Below, in pieces: positions 8,784-17,574 of a DNA stretch of 25,858 bases (the first letter of the stretch is position 1; every line of letters starts with the position of its first letter). The notes under the pieces are model-generated. The model made no database searches. It saw nothing but the letters and a program-made list of their open reading frames with translations, and was not told the origin of the DNA. Origin of the DNA: Paulinella micropora (Eukaryota; Cercozoa; Imbricatea; Euglyphida); the NCBI GenBank assembly GCA_009731375.1, contig BJOX01000014.1, positions 703,236 through 729,093 on the forward strand, read 5' to 3'. A program made the position numbers and the translations under genes.

Positions 8784-10205
8784 ATGGAAGGAAAGGATTC
8801 TAAAAATACTGAGGAGTTGATGACCCTCAACAACCTCAGATATGAGTTGCCAGCAAATCTAGCACTCACTGAGCAGGGGAGTATCTTTAAGAAGAACTTT
8901 GCCGACCAGCAGACTTATACCAGTGCGTCGGGGACAGAAATGATTTTTACACTACAGGCGAGCACTGATTTTGTTTATGGAAAGAATTGTTATTTGTCGT
9001 TTGACATTAAAGCAGATGGATTGGTAGCCACTGATGGAAAAGATAATGTTGCTTGTGCTATTGGTTTCCAGAACACACCAGCAACTGCTATTTTTGAAAG
9101 ATTTTTGTTGGAAAGCAAGGATGGTAGCGAACTTGAACGAATTGAAGATTTGAATAAACTGGTGCGAAATACTCTCCCGTGGCATTATCCTTTTGATTAT
9201 CGCCGACAGGCACAGATGGCGGGACAACGAGAGAATGTGGAAGTTAATGCTAATATTACCGACAATTCAGTTGTTGATTTTGCTATTAATACTCCCACGG
9301 TCGTGGGCACTGGTCAGTATTTGAAAGTTTGTATTCCTCTCCATTACTTCTCGGGGGTGTTTAATGAAGAAACTCTCATTCCTCCCTCTCTAATTAGTGG
9401 TATGAGGCTTCGTTTGACATTTGCGCCACCTCAGGAAGCATTTAACATTATCGGAAGCACTGATGGTAAGGTTTCTACTGGGTTTGATGGTTCCGCTTTG
9501 ACTTTCACCGTATCAAATCCAGTTGTAATGCTGGAGACATTCTCTCTTGCTCCCGCCGTCCAGAGAAATATTATGGAACAGATGGGAAGCAAGGATGGTC
9601 TCCCATACACTTATGAAACATATTACAATCAAAAGGCAAACCCGGGCACGTCTGATGATTTTAATCTTCAAGTAAATAAGGCCGTTGCACGTGCTCAGTG
9701 CTTGTATATAATCACGCAAAACGTGCTCGCTGACAATGCTGGTATTGATAACCTTGGAACTGCTCAAATGAATTATAAGCAGTATCAGTGCCGTATTGGT
9801 GATTGGTATGCTCCGCAACAAAAGATGGAACTCGGAGGAAGCACCGATACTCTTGCTGCCGTTCAGAGAGGCTGTGCCGAATTGTATATTAACAATCTCC
9901 AAGCGACTATGGGTATTCGCGATGCTTACATGTCTTCATCTGTTTCTCTTGAAAACTTTCGTAAGTATTATTCTACTGGGGATAAAACGGGACTTACATC
10001 TAACTCAGGATTTGCTACTATTATCCAGACACTCAACCAATCGCCACATATTGGGGCATCTGGTCTTGCGGTTAATAACTCGCGAACTGCTGAAGTTACT
10101 CTTCGTTATGCGGCCGATTATAACGAAAATCGTGCCATCACCGCTTGGTTGAAATACGTCAAAGTCGCGTCTATCTATCCCAGTAGATGTGTCGTAAAAC
10201 AATAA
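8784..10205 (+). CDS. Major capsid protein (double jelly-roll type)
   Basis: An intact 473-codon gene, the size expected for PLV or virophage major capsid proteins, which form the pseudo-hexagonal capsomers. The sequence is beta-rich throughout, opening with LRYELPANLALTEQGSIF and the strand QTYTSASGTEMIFTL, with later segments such as NTLPWHYPFDYRRQAQMA and LKVCIPLHYFSGVF. I recognise it by overall character and by synteny: packaging ATPase upstream and probable penton immediately downstream. Identity to a named PLV group cannot be set by eye. The start lies just after an A run. No lesions, in contrast to several neighbours. Confidence 0.82.
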   Translation: MEGKDSKNTEELMTLNNLRYELPANLALTEQGSIFKKNFADQQTYTSASGTEMIFTLQASTDFVYGKNCYLSFDIKADGLVATDGKDNVACAIGFQNTPATAIFERFLLESKDGSELERIEDLNKLVRNTLPWHYPFDYRRQAQMAGQRENVEVNANITDNSVVDFAINTPTVVGTGQYLKVCIPLHYFSGVFNEETLIPPSLISGMRLRLTFAPPQEAFNIIGSTDGKVSTGFDGSALTFTVSNPVVMLETFSLAPAVQRNIMEQMGSKDGLPYTYETYYNQKANPGTSDDFNLQVNKAVARAQCLYIITQNVLADNAGIDNLGTAQMNYKQYQCRIGDWYAPQQKMELGGSTDTLAAVQRGCAELYINNLQATMGIRDAYMSSSVSLENFRKYYSTGDKTGLTSNSGFATIIQTLNQSPHIGASGLAVNNSRTAEVTLRYAADYNENRAITAWLKYVKVASIYPSRCVVKQ

Positions 10206-10248
10206 AAAAATTAAATATTAGAATAAATATATAATTTATAATATAGCA

Positions 10249-11046
10249 ATGTCATTTACGATAAGCAATCTTGAAGACGAAAAACGCACGAGAAAAAATT
10301 TCCTCCTTCGCGTCTCCTCAAGCGATAAAACAGAATCAAAGTCCGCTTCTACTCACAATGGCCGTTTCGTCGTTGATTTACCAGCAACTGGTCGTAATAT
10401 TGATATAATCAGTGCTTATGTCGTTAAGAGTATCTCTATTCCAAACGTTTTCCCAAACATACCGAGTTATGCCAACACTCTCACATTGATTAAAACAACT
10501 GGATCGGCTACAAAAACGGCAATCGTAACAGCAAATCAATACACCATTGATACATTTATTACCGCTCTTCAAACTGCGATTAATTCAGCAATTACCCCTA
10601 ACTCCGTAGTTATAACTTTGAACTCCGTTAATAAATTGAATTTCGCTTTCACTGGTGATACATATGCTTTTGATTACGATAATAGCACGATTAGCGATAA
10701 GATAGGACTAACTGCTGATATCTCTGCCTCGGCGAGTAGCACAATGCAATCCATAGCCAATCTAATTGGTGAAACAGCAGTTTATGTGCATAGCCGTGCT
10801 TTAAATCAATCTGGTTTAGTTGAAGAAAATGGTAATTTCTCTGTCATTGGTAAATGTAATCTAGATAAACCCTATGGAGTCCAGTCCTATTTTGAATCGT
10901 CAAACGATATTGCCGATTACGTCCCATTCAATACCACCAAGAGCTTAAGGTCTATTGATATTGTCGTTAGAAATGCGCAAGGATTCGTGCTCGAACTGCC
11001 ATTGAACTTTGAGGTTTCAATTCTTCTCAAAGTCTATCATGCTTAA
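10249..11046 (+). CDS. Minor capsid (penton-like) protein
   Basis: An intact 265-codon, beta-rich protein directly after the capsid gene. This is the usual position and size of the single-jelly-roll penton protein in PLVs and virophages, which fills the five-fold vertices. Typical features are the N-terminal ARG/LYS-rich arm (DEKRTRKNFLLRVSSSDKTE), a strand-rich core with VVKSISIPNVFPNIPSYAN, and a C terminus ending FVLELPLNFEVSILLKVYH. The assignment rests on context and general fold character rather than a diagnostic motif. The upstream 40 bases are AT-rich with ATAATATA-like strings. Confidence 0.68.
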   Translation: MSFTISNLEDEKRTRKNFLLRVSSSDKTESKSASTHNGRFVVDLPATGRNIDIISAYVVKSISIPNVFPNIPSYANTLTLIKTTGSATKTAIVTANQYTIDTFITALQTAINSAITPNSVVITLNSVNKLNFAFTGDTYAFDYDNSTISDKIGLTADISASASSTMQSIANLIGETAVYVHSRALNQSGLVEENGNFSVIGKCNLDKPYGVQSYFESSNDIADYVPFNTTKSLRSIDIVVRNAQGFVLELPLNFEVSILLKVYHA

Positions 11047-11127
11047 ACGAAAAAAAACAAAAAAAACATTTATTTTTTAATTATTATTAAAGGTATGATA
11101 AAATATATGTAAAGATAAAAAGCGATA

Positions 11128-11712
11128 ATGCCAGACTATAAACAAGGAAAAATATATAGTCTTAGATCATATCAAACTGATCAAGTCTATATCGGTTCAA
11201 CTATTCAACCTTTGTATAAGCGATTATTTGAACACAAAAAAAGGTATAAAAAGTGGATGAATGGTACTCATTATTACGTATCTTCTTTTGAAATAGTCAA
11301 ATATGATGATGCGTATGTTGAATTAGTTGAGGAATATCCATGCGACAATAAGATGCAATTACTTAGGCGAGAAGGTGAAATAATAAGAAATACAGAAAAA
11401 TGTGTAAATAGATGTGTAGCAGGTAGAACCAACAAAGAATATTGTGAAGACAATAAAGAACATATAGCACAAAGGAACAAAAAATGGAGAGAAGCGAACA
11501 AGGATTACATATCGCAAAAAGGGAAAGAATATCGCGAGAACAATAAAGAATATGTATCACAAAAAATGAAAGAATATCGCGAAGCGAACAGAGAGAACTT
11601 ATGTCAGCGAAAACGAGAATATTATCAAGAAAATAGATATAAAATGTCGCAACAAAAAAAAATTAATTATCATAAAAGAAATCCAATTGGTTTAGCCACA
11701 TTTGGAATATAA
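11128..11712 (+). CDS. GIY-YIG endonuclease with repeated basic C-terminal region
   Basis: A single-domain nuclease of the GIY-YIG superfamily, which makes DNA breaks that promote mobility or recombination. The first strand reads GKIYSLRSYQTDQ (KIY in the GIY position) followed by VYIGST; the catalytic Arg lies in LYKRLFEHKK and a Glu in RREGEIIRN. After about residue 95 the tail is a string of degenerate 13-residue repeats of the form KKWREANKDYISQ, three to five copies, very basic and probably DNA-contacting. The gene is intact at 194 codons. A truncated paralogue occurs at 2748-2837. It could act in integration or as a homing-type selfish gene. Confidence 0.9.
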   Translation: MPDYKQGKIYSLRSYQTDQVYIGSTIQPLYKRLFEHKKRYKKWMNGTHYYVSSFEIVKYDDAYVELVEEYPCDNKMQLLRREGEIIRNTEKCVNRCVAGRTNKEYCEDNKEHIAQRNKKWREANKDYISQKGKEYRENNKEYVSQKMKEYREANRENLCQRKREYYQENRYKMSQQKKINYHKRNPIGLATFGI

Positions 11713-11725
11713 ATACATTAATATA

Positions 11726-11974
11726 ATGACATTTATAAAAAGGTTAAATGTGTTGTTTACCTTGATACACACTATTAACTCACGCCGACGACGACAACAT
11801 AAAGAACAAATCCCCTGTGGTGTTAATATTGATCAGTTTTACATATATTTGAAGAGAAATCACGCACGTATAACAGAAAAGTTCATCAAGGATAAGGGCT
11901 TTGAATACATAAAAAAAATGTCAATAGAGATAGAAAAGAAAGTTAATGCGCAAATACAATATTCTATGATATAA
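11726..11974 (+). CDS. Small basic protein, unknown
   Basis: 82 codons from ATG 11726; an in-frame TTG upstream would overlap the GIY-YIG gene, so the ATG is chosen. The first 30 residues contain a hydrophobic stretch and a basic patch (NSRRRRQHKEQ), and the rest is amphipathic helix ending KKMSIEIEKKVNAQI. I recognise no family. It converges on the fibre-like gene, with a short AT-rich region (11975-12006) between the two stops. Confidence 0.45.
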   Translation: MTFIKRLNVLFTLIHTINSRRRRQHKEQIPCGVNIDQFYIYLKRNHARITEKFIKDKGFEYIKKMSIEIEKKVNAQIQYSMI

Positions 11975-12139
11975 TATTTTGCCATAAATAAACCCTTCTT
12001 TTTTGTTTAAATCTGGTCTTCAATCCAGTTCAATGAAGCATAAATGCTCGCCGTTCCACCGCTCGTTACCTGTGCGGATATAGTAAATGTCTTACCTGAC
12101 CCTATCTTGATGTTATATTGAGACAAATCAATGTATATG

Positions 12140-12187
12140 GATGAGCCAGCAGACAATACATAAGATGAGCCAGCAGACAATACATAA
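12140..12187. repeat. 24-bp in-frame tandem duplication
   Basis: A 24-base unit is present twice head to tail, giving the repeated octapeptide YVLSAGSS in the fibre-like protein without changing its frame. Confidence 0.9.
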
Positions 12188-12536
12188 GTAAATATCACGC
12201 TTCCACCCGTTCTTGTTGTCCCCGCTGTATCTACCTCGGCCAATGATGTGGCGGTATCGTAATTAGAGTAAGAAGGTGTTCCTCCTAATGTGGTATTAAG
12301 AATAATTCTCGCGATACATGTTTTAGTGTCCGAATTGCTGATACATAGATTCTCAAAGTAGATTATGTTATAATTCGTTTTGCTGTTGAATGTGGCGCGG
12401 TTTCTAATAGTAAATATGGCATTCTCAGTTGCTCCTATAGTTTTAACCGAATCATACGAGTTAGTTATAGCAATAGTCCTATCAATATTCCCTTCAACCG
12501 CCAAAAACATGCTCGCCGTTTTCATTACAACGGATT

Positions 12537-12838
12537 GAAGGGTTGATGAATACGCCTTCGCATAAATAGCAAACGCCGCCTGATCCAATGATGGAGTAGT
12601 AGCAGTGCTCGCGTATTTAATCGCATGAATTACTTCCATTCGTCCAGTGCGCGGGTTTTCAATTTTGAATGTAATTTGACCGNNNNNNNNNNGAAGGGTT
12701 GATGAATACGCCTTCGCATAAATAGCAAACGCCGCCTGATCCAATGATGGAGTAGTAGCAGTGCTCGCGTATTTAATCGCATGAATTACTTCCATTCGTC
12801 CAGTGCGCGGGTTTTCACTTTTGAATGTAATTTGACCG
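12537..12838. repeat. Redundant 146-bp contig overlap around a 10-N gap
   Basis: Positions 12537-12682 and 12693-12838 are the same sequence with a single difference near the distal end (Ile versus Ser codon in the fibre-like frame). This looks like two contig ends, or two copies or alleles, that failed to merge. Confidence 0.88.
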
Positions 12839-13392
12839 CTACCCAGATATTGGACGACTATTTCAAACACATTCAATTTAGTAAATCAATCGTGGGGAAG
12901 TTTTCCCGTATTATCACATTTATCAACATTCCACGCATACTGACTAACCACATTTTCTACACTTCCCGCCGTTCTTACAACAGACATTCCCGAGTTTGAT
13001 TGTCTAAAACATAAATTGTCTGCTGGTGTGCCTATGCCAATATCGCAATTGAAAGTGGTTGCGGTGGTAGATGAAGGAAACAATGCGGAGAATCTAGCAA
13101 CTAAACCCATACCACTTCTATATTTTGCTCTTTCAATAGTCGTAATCTGTGCGGTTGAATTACCTGAGGCCGATGTAGTCAAAACCGCCATTGAATTAGC
13201 AGATGATACCACCCCGCCGTTGGTTTCTGTTTTGTCAAAGAATCGCGTATTAATACCATATGTGAATACATTTTGTAATACTGGCGACAAAGTTGCCGTT
13301 CGCAATTCTCCGAAGGCCGTTGTTGGTAGTGAGTCTTTTATTATGTTGCCAGTTGATGACGATGTATCAGTGCTTTGACCAAACAAATTCAT

Positions 13393-13421
13393 TTTTTGTT
13401 ACATAATATGTAATATAAAAC
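13393..13421. promoter_or_regulatory. Divergent promoter with 15-base dyad
   Basis: Twenty-nine bases separate the starts at 13392 (minus) and 13422 (plus). They contain TTACATAATATGTAA (13399-13413), a perfect 7+7 inverted repeat around one base and similar to the ATAATATA strings before other genes here. Confidence 0.45.
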
Positions 13422-13697
13422 ATGTTAATAATAATACGCGAATTGCCGAGCGATATAGTTGGACACATAAGGACATTTGTTTATTCAGAGATGCCCCAGC
13501 AGGATTATAAAAAGGAATTTTGTACTATATGCGGTTTGTCTCGCACATTTCAGTCGCACCCTCCTATTATAGCAGTTGATATTGATAATGTAGATGGTGT
13601 TCAGTTTTTCACGATTTGTTCCATTAATTGCTATAGAAGAGAGTCTAATCTTAGAGCAAAATATGGAGAACCGCCTTTAGTCGTTGTTAAGTATTGA
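13422..13697 (+). CDS. Small zinc-binding protein, unknown
   Basis: A 91-residue protein. Residues 8-20 resemble a short F-box-like or leading helix (ELPSDIVGHIRTFVY); the remainder contains a C-x2-C pair (FCTICGL) and a C-x4-C pair (FTICSINCY) about 40 residues later, which could bind one zinc ion. Role unknown. Its end overlaps the end of the convergent recombinase gene by 11 bases. Confidence 0.6.
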   Translation: MLIIIRELPSDIVGHIRTFVYSEMPQQDYKKEFCTICGLSRTFQSHPPIIAVDIDNVDGVQFFTICSINCYRRESNLRAKYGEPPLVVVKY

Positions 13698-15032
13698 CTT
13701 TCTTTTTATTTCTCGTGCTTCTTCTTAATGGTGCTTTTGTTTCCTCTTCTTTTTTCGCTTCGTTCTTTGTCGCTTCGCCCCTCTTCTCTTTAATAAAAAT
13801 ATTGACAATAACGGCTCCAATCCCGCTTAATTTTCGTAATTTAGTATTTGTAATATTCGGGTTATCATTGTAAATCTGCTCAAGCAATTTATACTTATCC
13901 TCTCTACTAGCGCTTTTACCTAATGGTATATAACTACATTCTTCGTCTCCGTTTTCGCTTTTAATTTCATTAGTATTATTTAAATTCAAATATAAATCTA
14001 TTTTGCGTCTCAACTCCTCTAATTCTGTTTTAATTCCTTCTGCCTTAATTTCTTCAGGGTCGGCCACATTAACCCAACTATAACTAAAACTGGTGAGCAT
14101 ATCGCCGTGCCCCAACACATTTGAAACCCATGTATTAAAATTCTCTAACTTCGGATTGGCGAAATTGCTATACGACAAACTAGCATATAGTTTCCGCAAC
14201 ATACTGCTTTTCTGCGTGTATTCTGATAGCCAAGGGAAGATTTTGATAATTCTTTTATTTAGTTCATTATTCTTTTGTTTATCAAGCACCCCTTCGCTGT
14301 TAATGATAACCGCTTTTTTCTTTTTGAAATGGTTTCGTATTGAATTTACTTGTTCTATTACAAACTGGGGAGTAAAAAGGACAACAGGCCTCTCAGTCCA
14401 ATTCTTTTTTGGTCCTTCTCTCTTTNNNNNNNNNNGTCCTTCTCCTTTTTCGCTAGGTTATTCACTCGCAACCAACTCGGTTTATCTGGTATTAATTCAT
14501 ATGTGTTTTTGTCAAATATTTCCACAGGCCTCGCTCCAATTGCTATCATCAAAGCAAGTAGTTTAAGATAAGGGTCATTACTTAATATCATATCGTTCAT
14601 TTTAGCCATTACATCACGGACATCAATTTGTATTTTTTGTTCATTTTTGGCTTTGACATCTTTCTTATATCCCTCAACGATATCAATTCGCTCGTCTTCA
14701 TTTAGATTAAAATACTTATCCAGTTTGCTCATTTCATATACTTTTTCGCTTTGGTAAGGCTCTATCGCTTTTTTTCTTACCTCAGAAAGTCTTTGTCGCC
14801 TACTATTCAAATTTGGATACACAATAGCATATTTAGGATATATTATTTTTAGTGCCTCAAGCACTTCTTCATCACTCGTAGTTGTGCTAAATAAAGATAT
14901 AATAGCATTATGGAAGGCTATACTTGGTTTTAATTAAATATCGTAGAAGTTGGACACCACTTCATAAATTTTACTTTCAGTAGTAGCAACTCTTAACTGC
15001 CTAACAAACTTCTTGTCGTCTTCGCTCCACAT
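13687..15032 (-). pseudogene. Tyrosine recombinase, telomere-resolvase-like, broken
   Basis: Catalyses DNA strand exchange through a Tyr-DNA intermediate. From ATG 15032 the frame meets TAA at 14934-14936, then continues to a 10-N gap (14426-14435) and on to the stop at 13687. Catalytic residues can be placed in order: Arg in IAIGARPVEIF, Lys in NNLAKK, Arg in SSMLRKLYASLSY, His in VLGHGDMLTSFSY and, nine residues later, the nucleophilic Tyr. The G-x-RP-x-EI form of the first motif, the AKK hairpin and the LRK-x-Y helix resemble protelomerases more than ordinary phage integrases. A C-terminal HTH-like segment (LRKLSGIGAVIVNIF) and a basic tail follow. Superfamily is firm, the resolvase subtype is tentative, and this copy is disrupted. 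Confidence 0.82.
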
Positions 15033-15843
15033 CGGCTGGTATATATTAGACAAGTCTATTTTTTTTCTAACTCAAAAATAGAAAATTAACTCCCCGTCAA
15101 TTCCGCGTCGCCGACGCTTCCTTTATTGCTTGCCACCACGTTTGTCTCAGAGCACAAATCACCTTCAACTGCTTCTTTTTGCCCCGTCCTTAAAGTCCTT
15201 AAAAATTTTTTATGTCCCCTAAAACCACAAGGACACCCTAGAAGCGGTATTTTATTGTAATTCTAACTCTGCCCATATTACCACACGCCCCATCCTTACT
15301 CCTTTATTATTATTAACATTATTATTATAAAAATAGTGTATATAAAGAAGGATTTAACCACATTTGACTGAGTTTAACCCCCCGTCCTTGTTTCAGTCCC
15401 CTACTTTCAACAAAATTGGCCGACCCGACCCGACCCCTTATTGCCCCCTGTACCATTTGGCCAAGGGGGGTAATGTTGAAACTGGAAACAAGGGAGTACA
15501 TCCCCCGATAGTTTAAATGAAGACGTTTTAACGAAATAAGCCACCTACACCTATTGCTTGAGTCCTTGTGAGTTGGCGGATCCTTGTTTCCATAAGTACC
15601 CTTGATTTACAAAAACAGCAAAATAAGCGCTCCTATTCATCGCGGGTAATAAACTGATTGAAAACTTTGCCTCCAAAATATTGAAAAAATTGAAATTTTT
15701 TAACATTTTCAAAACTTTTTCACGTTTTTGAGAAAAAAAAATGAATAAATAAAATGATCATCTTTAAAAAAAATGAAAAAAAATAAGCACCTTACCCCGA
15801 ATTTTAAGGATTCCTAGAAACCAGTATTTCACTATAATTAATC
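15033..15843. other. ORF-free AT-rich region with imperfect inverted repeat
   Basis: No frame of useful length is open here on either strand. The region has mononucleotide-rich stretches (15690-15790) and, at 15371-15515, a large imperfect inverted repeat: TTGTTTC-AGT, TTTCAACA and TTGGCC on the left match TTGGCC complements, TGTTGAAA and ACT-GAAACAA on the right, around a loop with repeated GACCC. It may be a replication, packaging or recombination site, but that is inference. Confidence 0.5.
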
Positions 15844-16257
15844 TTACTCCGCATTACACTCTGTGCAAACACATCTTTGTCTCCTATGTTCGCATATCTG
15901 GCTCCCGCCGCAGTCCCTGCAAAGGTGTCTTTGTCTCATATGTTCGCATATTCCGCCTCCACCGCAGTACTTTCAAAAGTACCTCTCTTTCTTATGCTCA
16001 CATATCTCACCACCTCCGCAGTCCTTACATCTGCTTCTTCGTTTCTTATGCTCGCACATTTCACCTCCACCGCATTCCATACATCTGGTTTTTTTTCTAT
16101 TATGCTCACATTTACGTTTATCATTCGCCACTCTATACCTTCTTCTACAATCATCACAAGACTTCAACCTCCGCCCCTTGTCATTCAAAAATTGCCGTGG
16201 CAATCTCCAGCATTTACACTTACCGCACTTCTCATGTTTAACCTCTTCTGTTATCAT
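15844..16257 (-). pseudogene. Zinc-finger-array protein with in-frame TGA
   Basis: From ATG 16257 an N-terminal C-x2-C ... C-x2-C zinc-ribbon-like module (KCGKCKCW and LKSCDDCR) is followed by five repeats of the form CEH-x6-C-x2-CGG. In the third repeat TGA at 15973-15975 stands exactly where the other four repeats have the third-ligand Cys (RSRC-KDC versus RYF-stop-KYC). Two more full repeats follow in frame to the stop at 15844. Such CEH/CGG arrays occur in proteins of large DNA viruses and protists; the function is unknown, and nucleic-acid or protein binding is inferred. A nonsense mutation is the default explanation. Confidence 0.7.
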
Positions 16258-16415
16258 TCCCAATATATATAGTTTCTTGTAAGTCTTTAATATATAAATC
16301 AATAAGATAATATCGTTATGGCTGAGCCGGTGCCACCAATTTTTGGGCGACGGGAGCACTTTTGCCGATTGTCCAAGGAGAAAAGCAAAAAGCAAACTTT
16401 TGTGTGCCCCCTAAC

Positions 16416-16568
16416 CNNNNNNNNNNNNNNNNNNNNNNNNNNNNNNNNNNNNNNNNNNNNNNNNNNNNNNNNNNNNNNNNNNNNNNNNNNNNNNNNNNNN
16501 NNNNNNNNNNNNNNNNNNNNNNNNNNNNNNNNNNNNNNNNNNNNNNNNNNNNNNNNNNNNNNNNNNNN
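16416..16568. other. Assembly gap (153 N)
   Basis: A run of N separates the viral element from the right host flank, so the right junction of the element cannot be read. Frames that appear to cross it are not real. Confidence 1.
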
Positions 16569-17185
16569 GTTTTTGTCGTTATTTTGTCTAAATCTCTCTT
16601 ATTGTGCTCAGTTTGTCGTTTTTTGTAAAACAAAGTTATGTTTTGATATATTTGAATGTCTGTTTTTGATGTGTCCTATGTTGGTTTTTTATGTTTCTAA
16701 TGCTTGTTTTATAATATACAACATAGACATGTCTATCCAACATAAATGATCATATATATATGTATGTATTACGCAAACACTTTCCTAATAAAATATTAAT
16801 ACTTGCCACCCGTAGGATCTGGGTAGGAAGCAGAAGAGATGAAATGGAAGTGGTATCAAGAGATACAATAACGGAAAACAAAATAAAGCGTAAAAAAAAA
16901 AGAAAGAAATTAGAGGAAAAGCCAAAGAGTTAGAAAGAAAAAGGGAACATGAGGGACTGAGAAAGTGGAGGCGGCAGAGAAGAAAAGAGAGATTGAAAGT
17001 CAGGTTTAGAAAAAAGAAACTGAAGAAAAGGAAGTAAAAGTATATCAGTGAAACAAAGTAAAACATCAAAGAAAAAGGAAGGGGGAAAAGAACAGGGATT
17101 GGATGCATGTGATAGTAGTAGCTCTGACAGCAGCAATACACGTAGTAATATAAACAGGAGTAACAGTAATGGCGGTATGATATAT
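16569..17185. other. No supportable gene
   Basis: The first 180 bases after the gap are T-rich and may still be viral. From about 16780 the sequence becomes purine-rich on the plus strand, matching the microsatellite that follows. I see no coding or RNA signal. Confidence 0.6.
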
Positions 17186-17441
17186 GTCATAAAAAGAAGG
17201 AGGAGGAGAAGGAAAAGGAGGAGGAGGAGAAGGAAAAGGAGGAGGAGGAGGAGGAGAAGAAGAAGAAGAAGAAGAAGAAGAAGAGGAGGAGGAGGAGAAG
17301 GAGAAAGAGAAGGAGAAGGAGAAGGAGAAGAAGAAGAAGAAGAAGATGGAGGAGGAGGAGGAGGAGGAGGAGGAAAAGAAGAAGAAGAAGAAGAAGAAGA
17401 AGAAGAAGAAGAAGAAGAAGAAGAAGAAGAAGAAGAAGATG
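17186..17441. repeat. GGA/GAA purine microsatellite
   Basis: About 250 bases of (AGG)n and (AAG)n with small interruptions. The open frames on both strands are poly-Arg, poly-Glu, poly-Ser or poly-Phe and are not genes. Confidence 0.95.
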
Positions 17442-17574
17442 TTAATATAAAACATGGCATGAAATGTGAGATATGCTATGAGACGGCGGTGAGAGCGAGG
17501 ACAGAGGTGAAGGAGAAGAGTGATACTAATAGCACAGAGATGAGAGAAGTGATGACCATCTATGTATGTACATG

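Larger units (their letters stand above)
12007..13392 (-). pseudogene. Fibre-like or surface beta-rich virion protein, broken
   Basis: From ATG 13392 the frame reads 168 codons to TGA 12886-12888 and continues in frame with closely similar composition (NVFEIVVQYLGSGQITF) to the stop at 12007. The protein is Ser/Thr/Gly/Asn-rich and probably all-beta, and its C-terminal part (GSGKTFTISAQVTSGGTASI) resembles fibre or tail-spike distal domains, so receptor binding or capsid decoration is inferred. A 10-N gap (12683-12692) splits it, with a 146-base segment repeated on both sides that should probably be merged. The first half also has an internal Ser/Thr-rich stretch. One TGA nonsense codon makes this copy probably inactive. 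Confidence 0.6.

Noticed and set aside
5666-15975. Alternative genetic code as explanation for in-frame stops
   Set aside because: TAA, TAG and TGA are all affected, and intact genes in the same element end normally at TAA.
16318-16749. Frames crossing the 153-N gap
   Set aside because: They are open only because N is untranslatable; no coding signal lies on either side.
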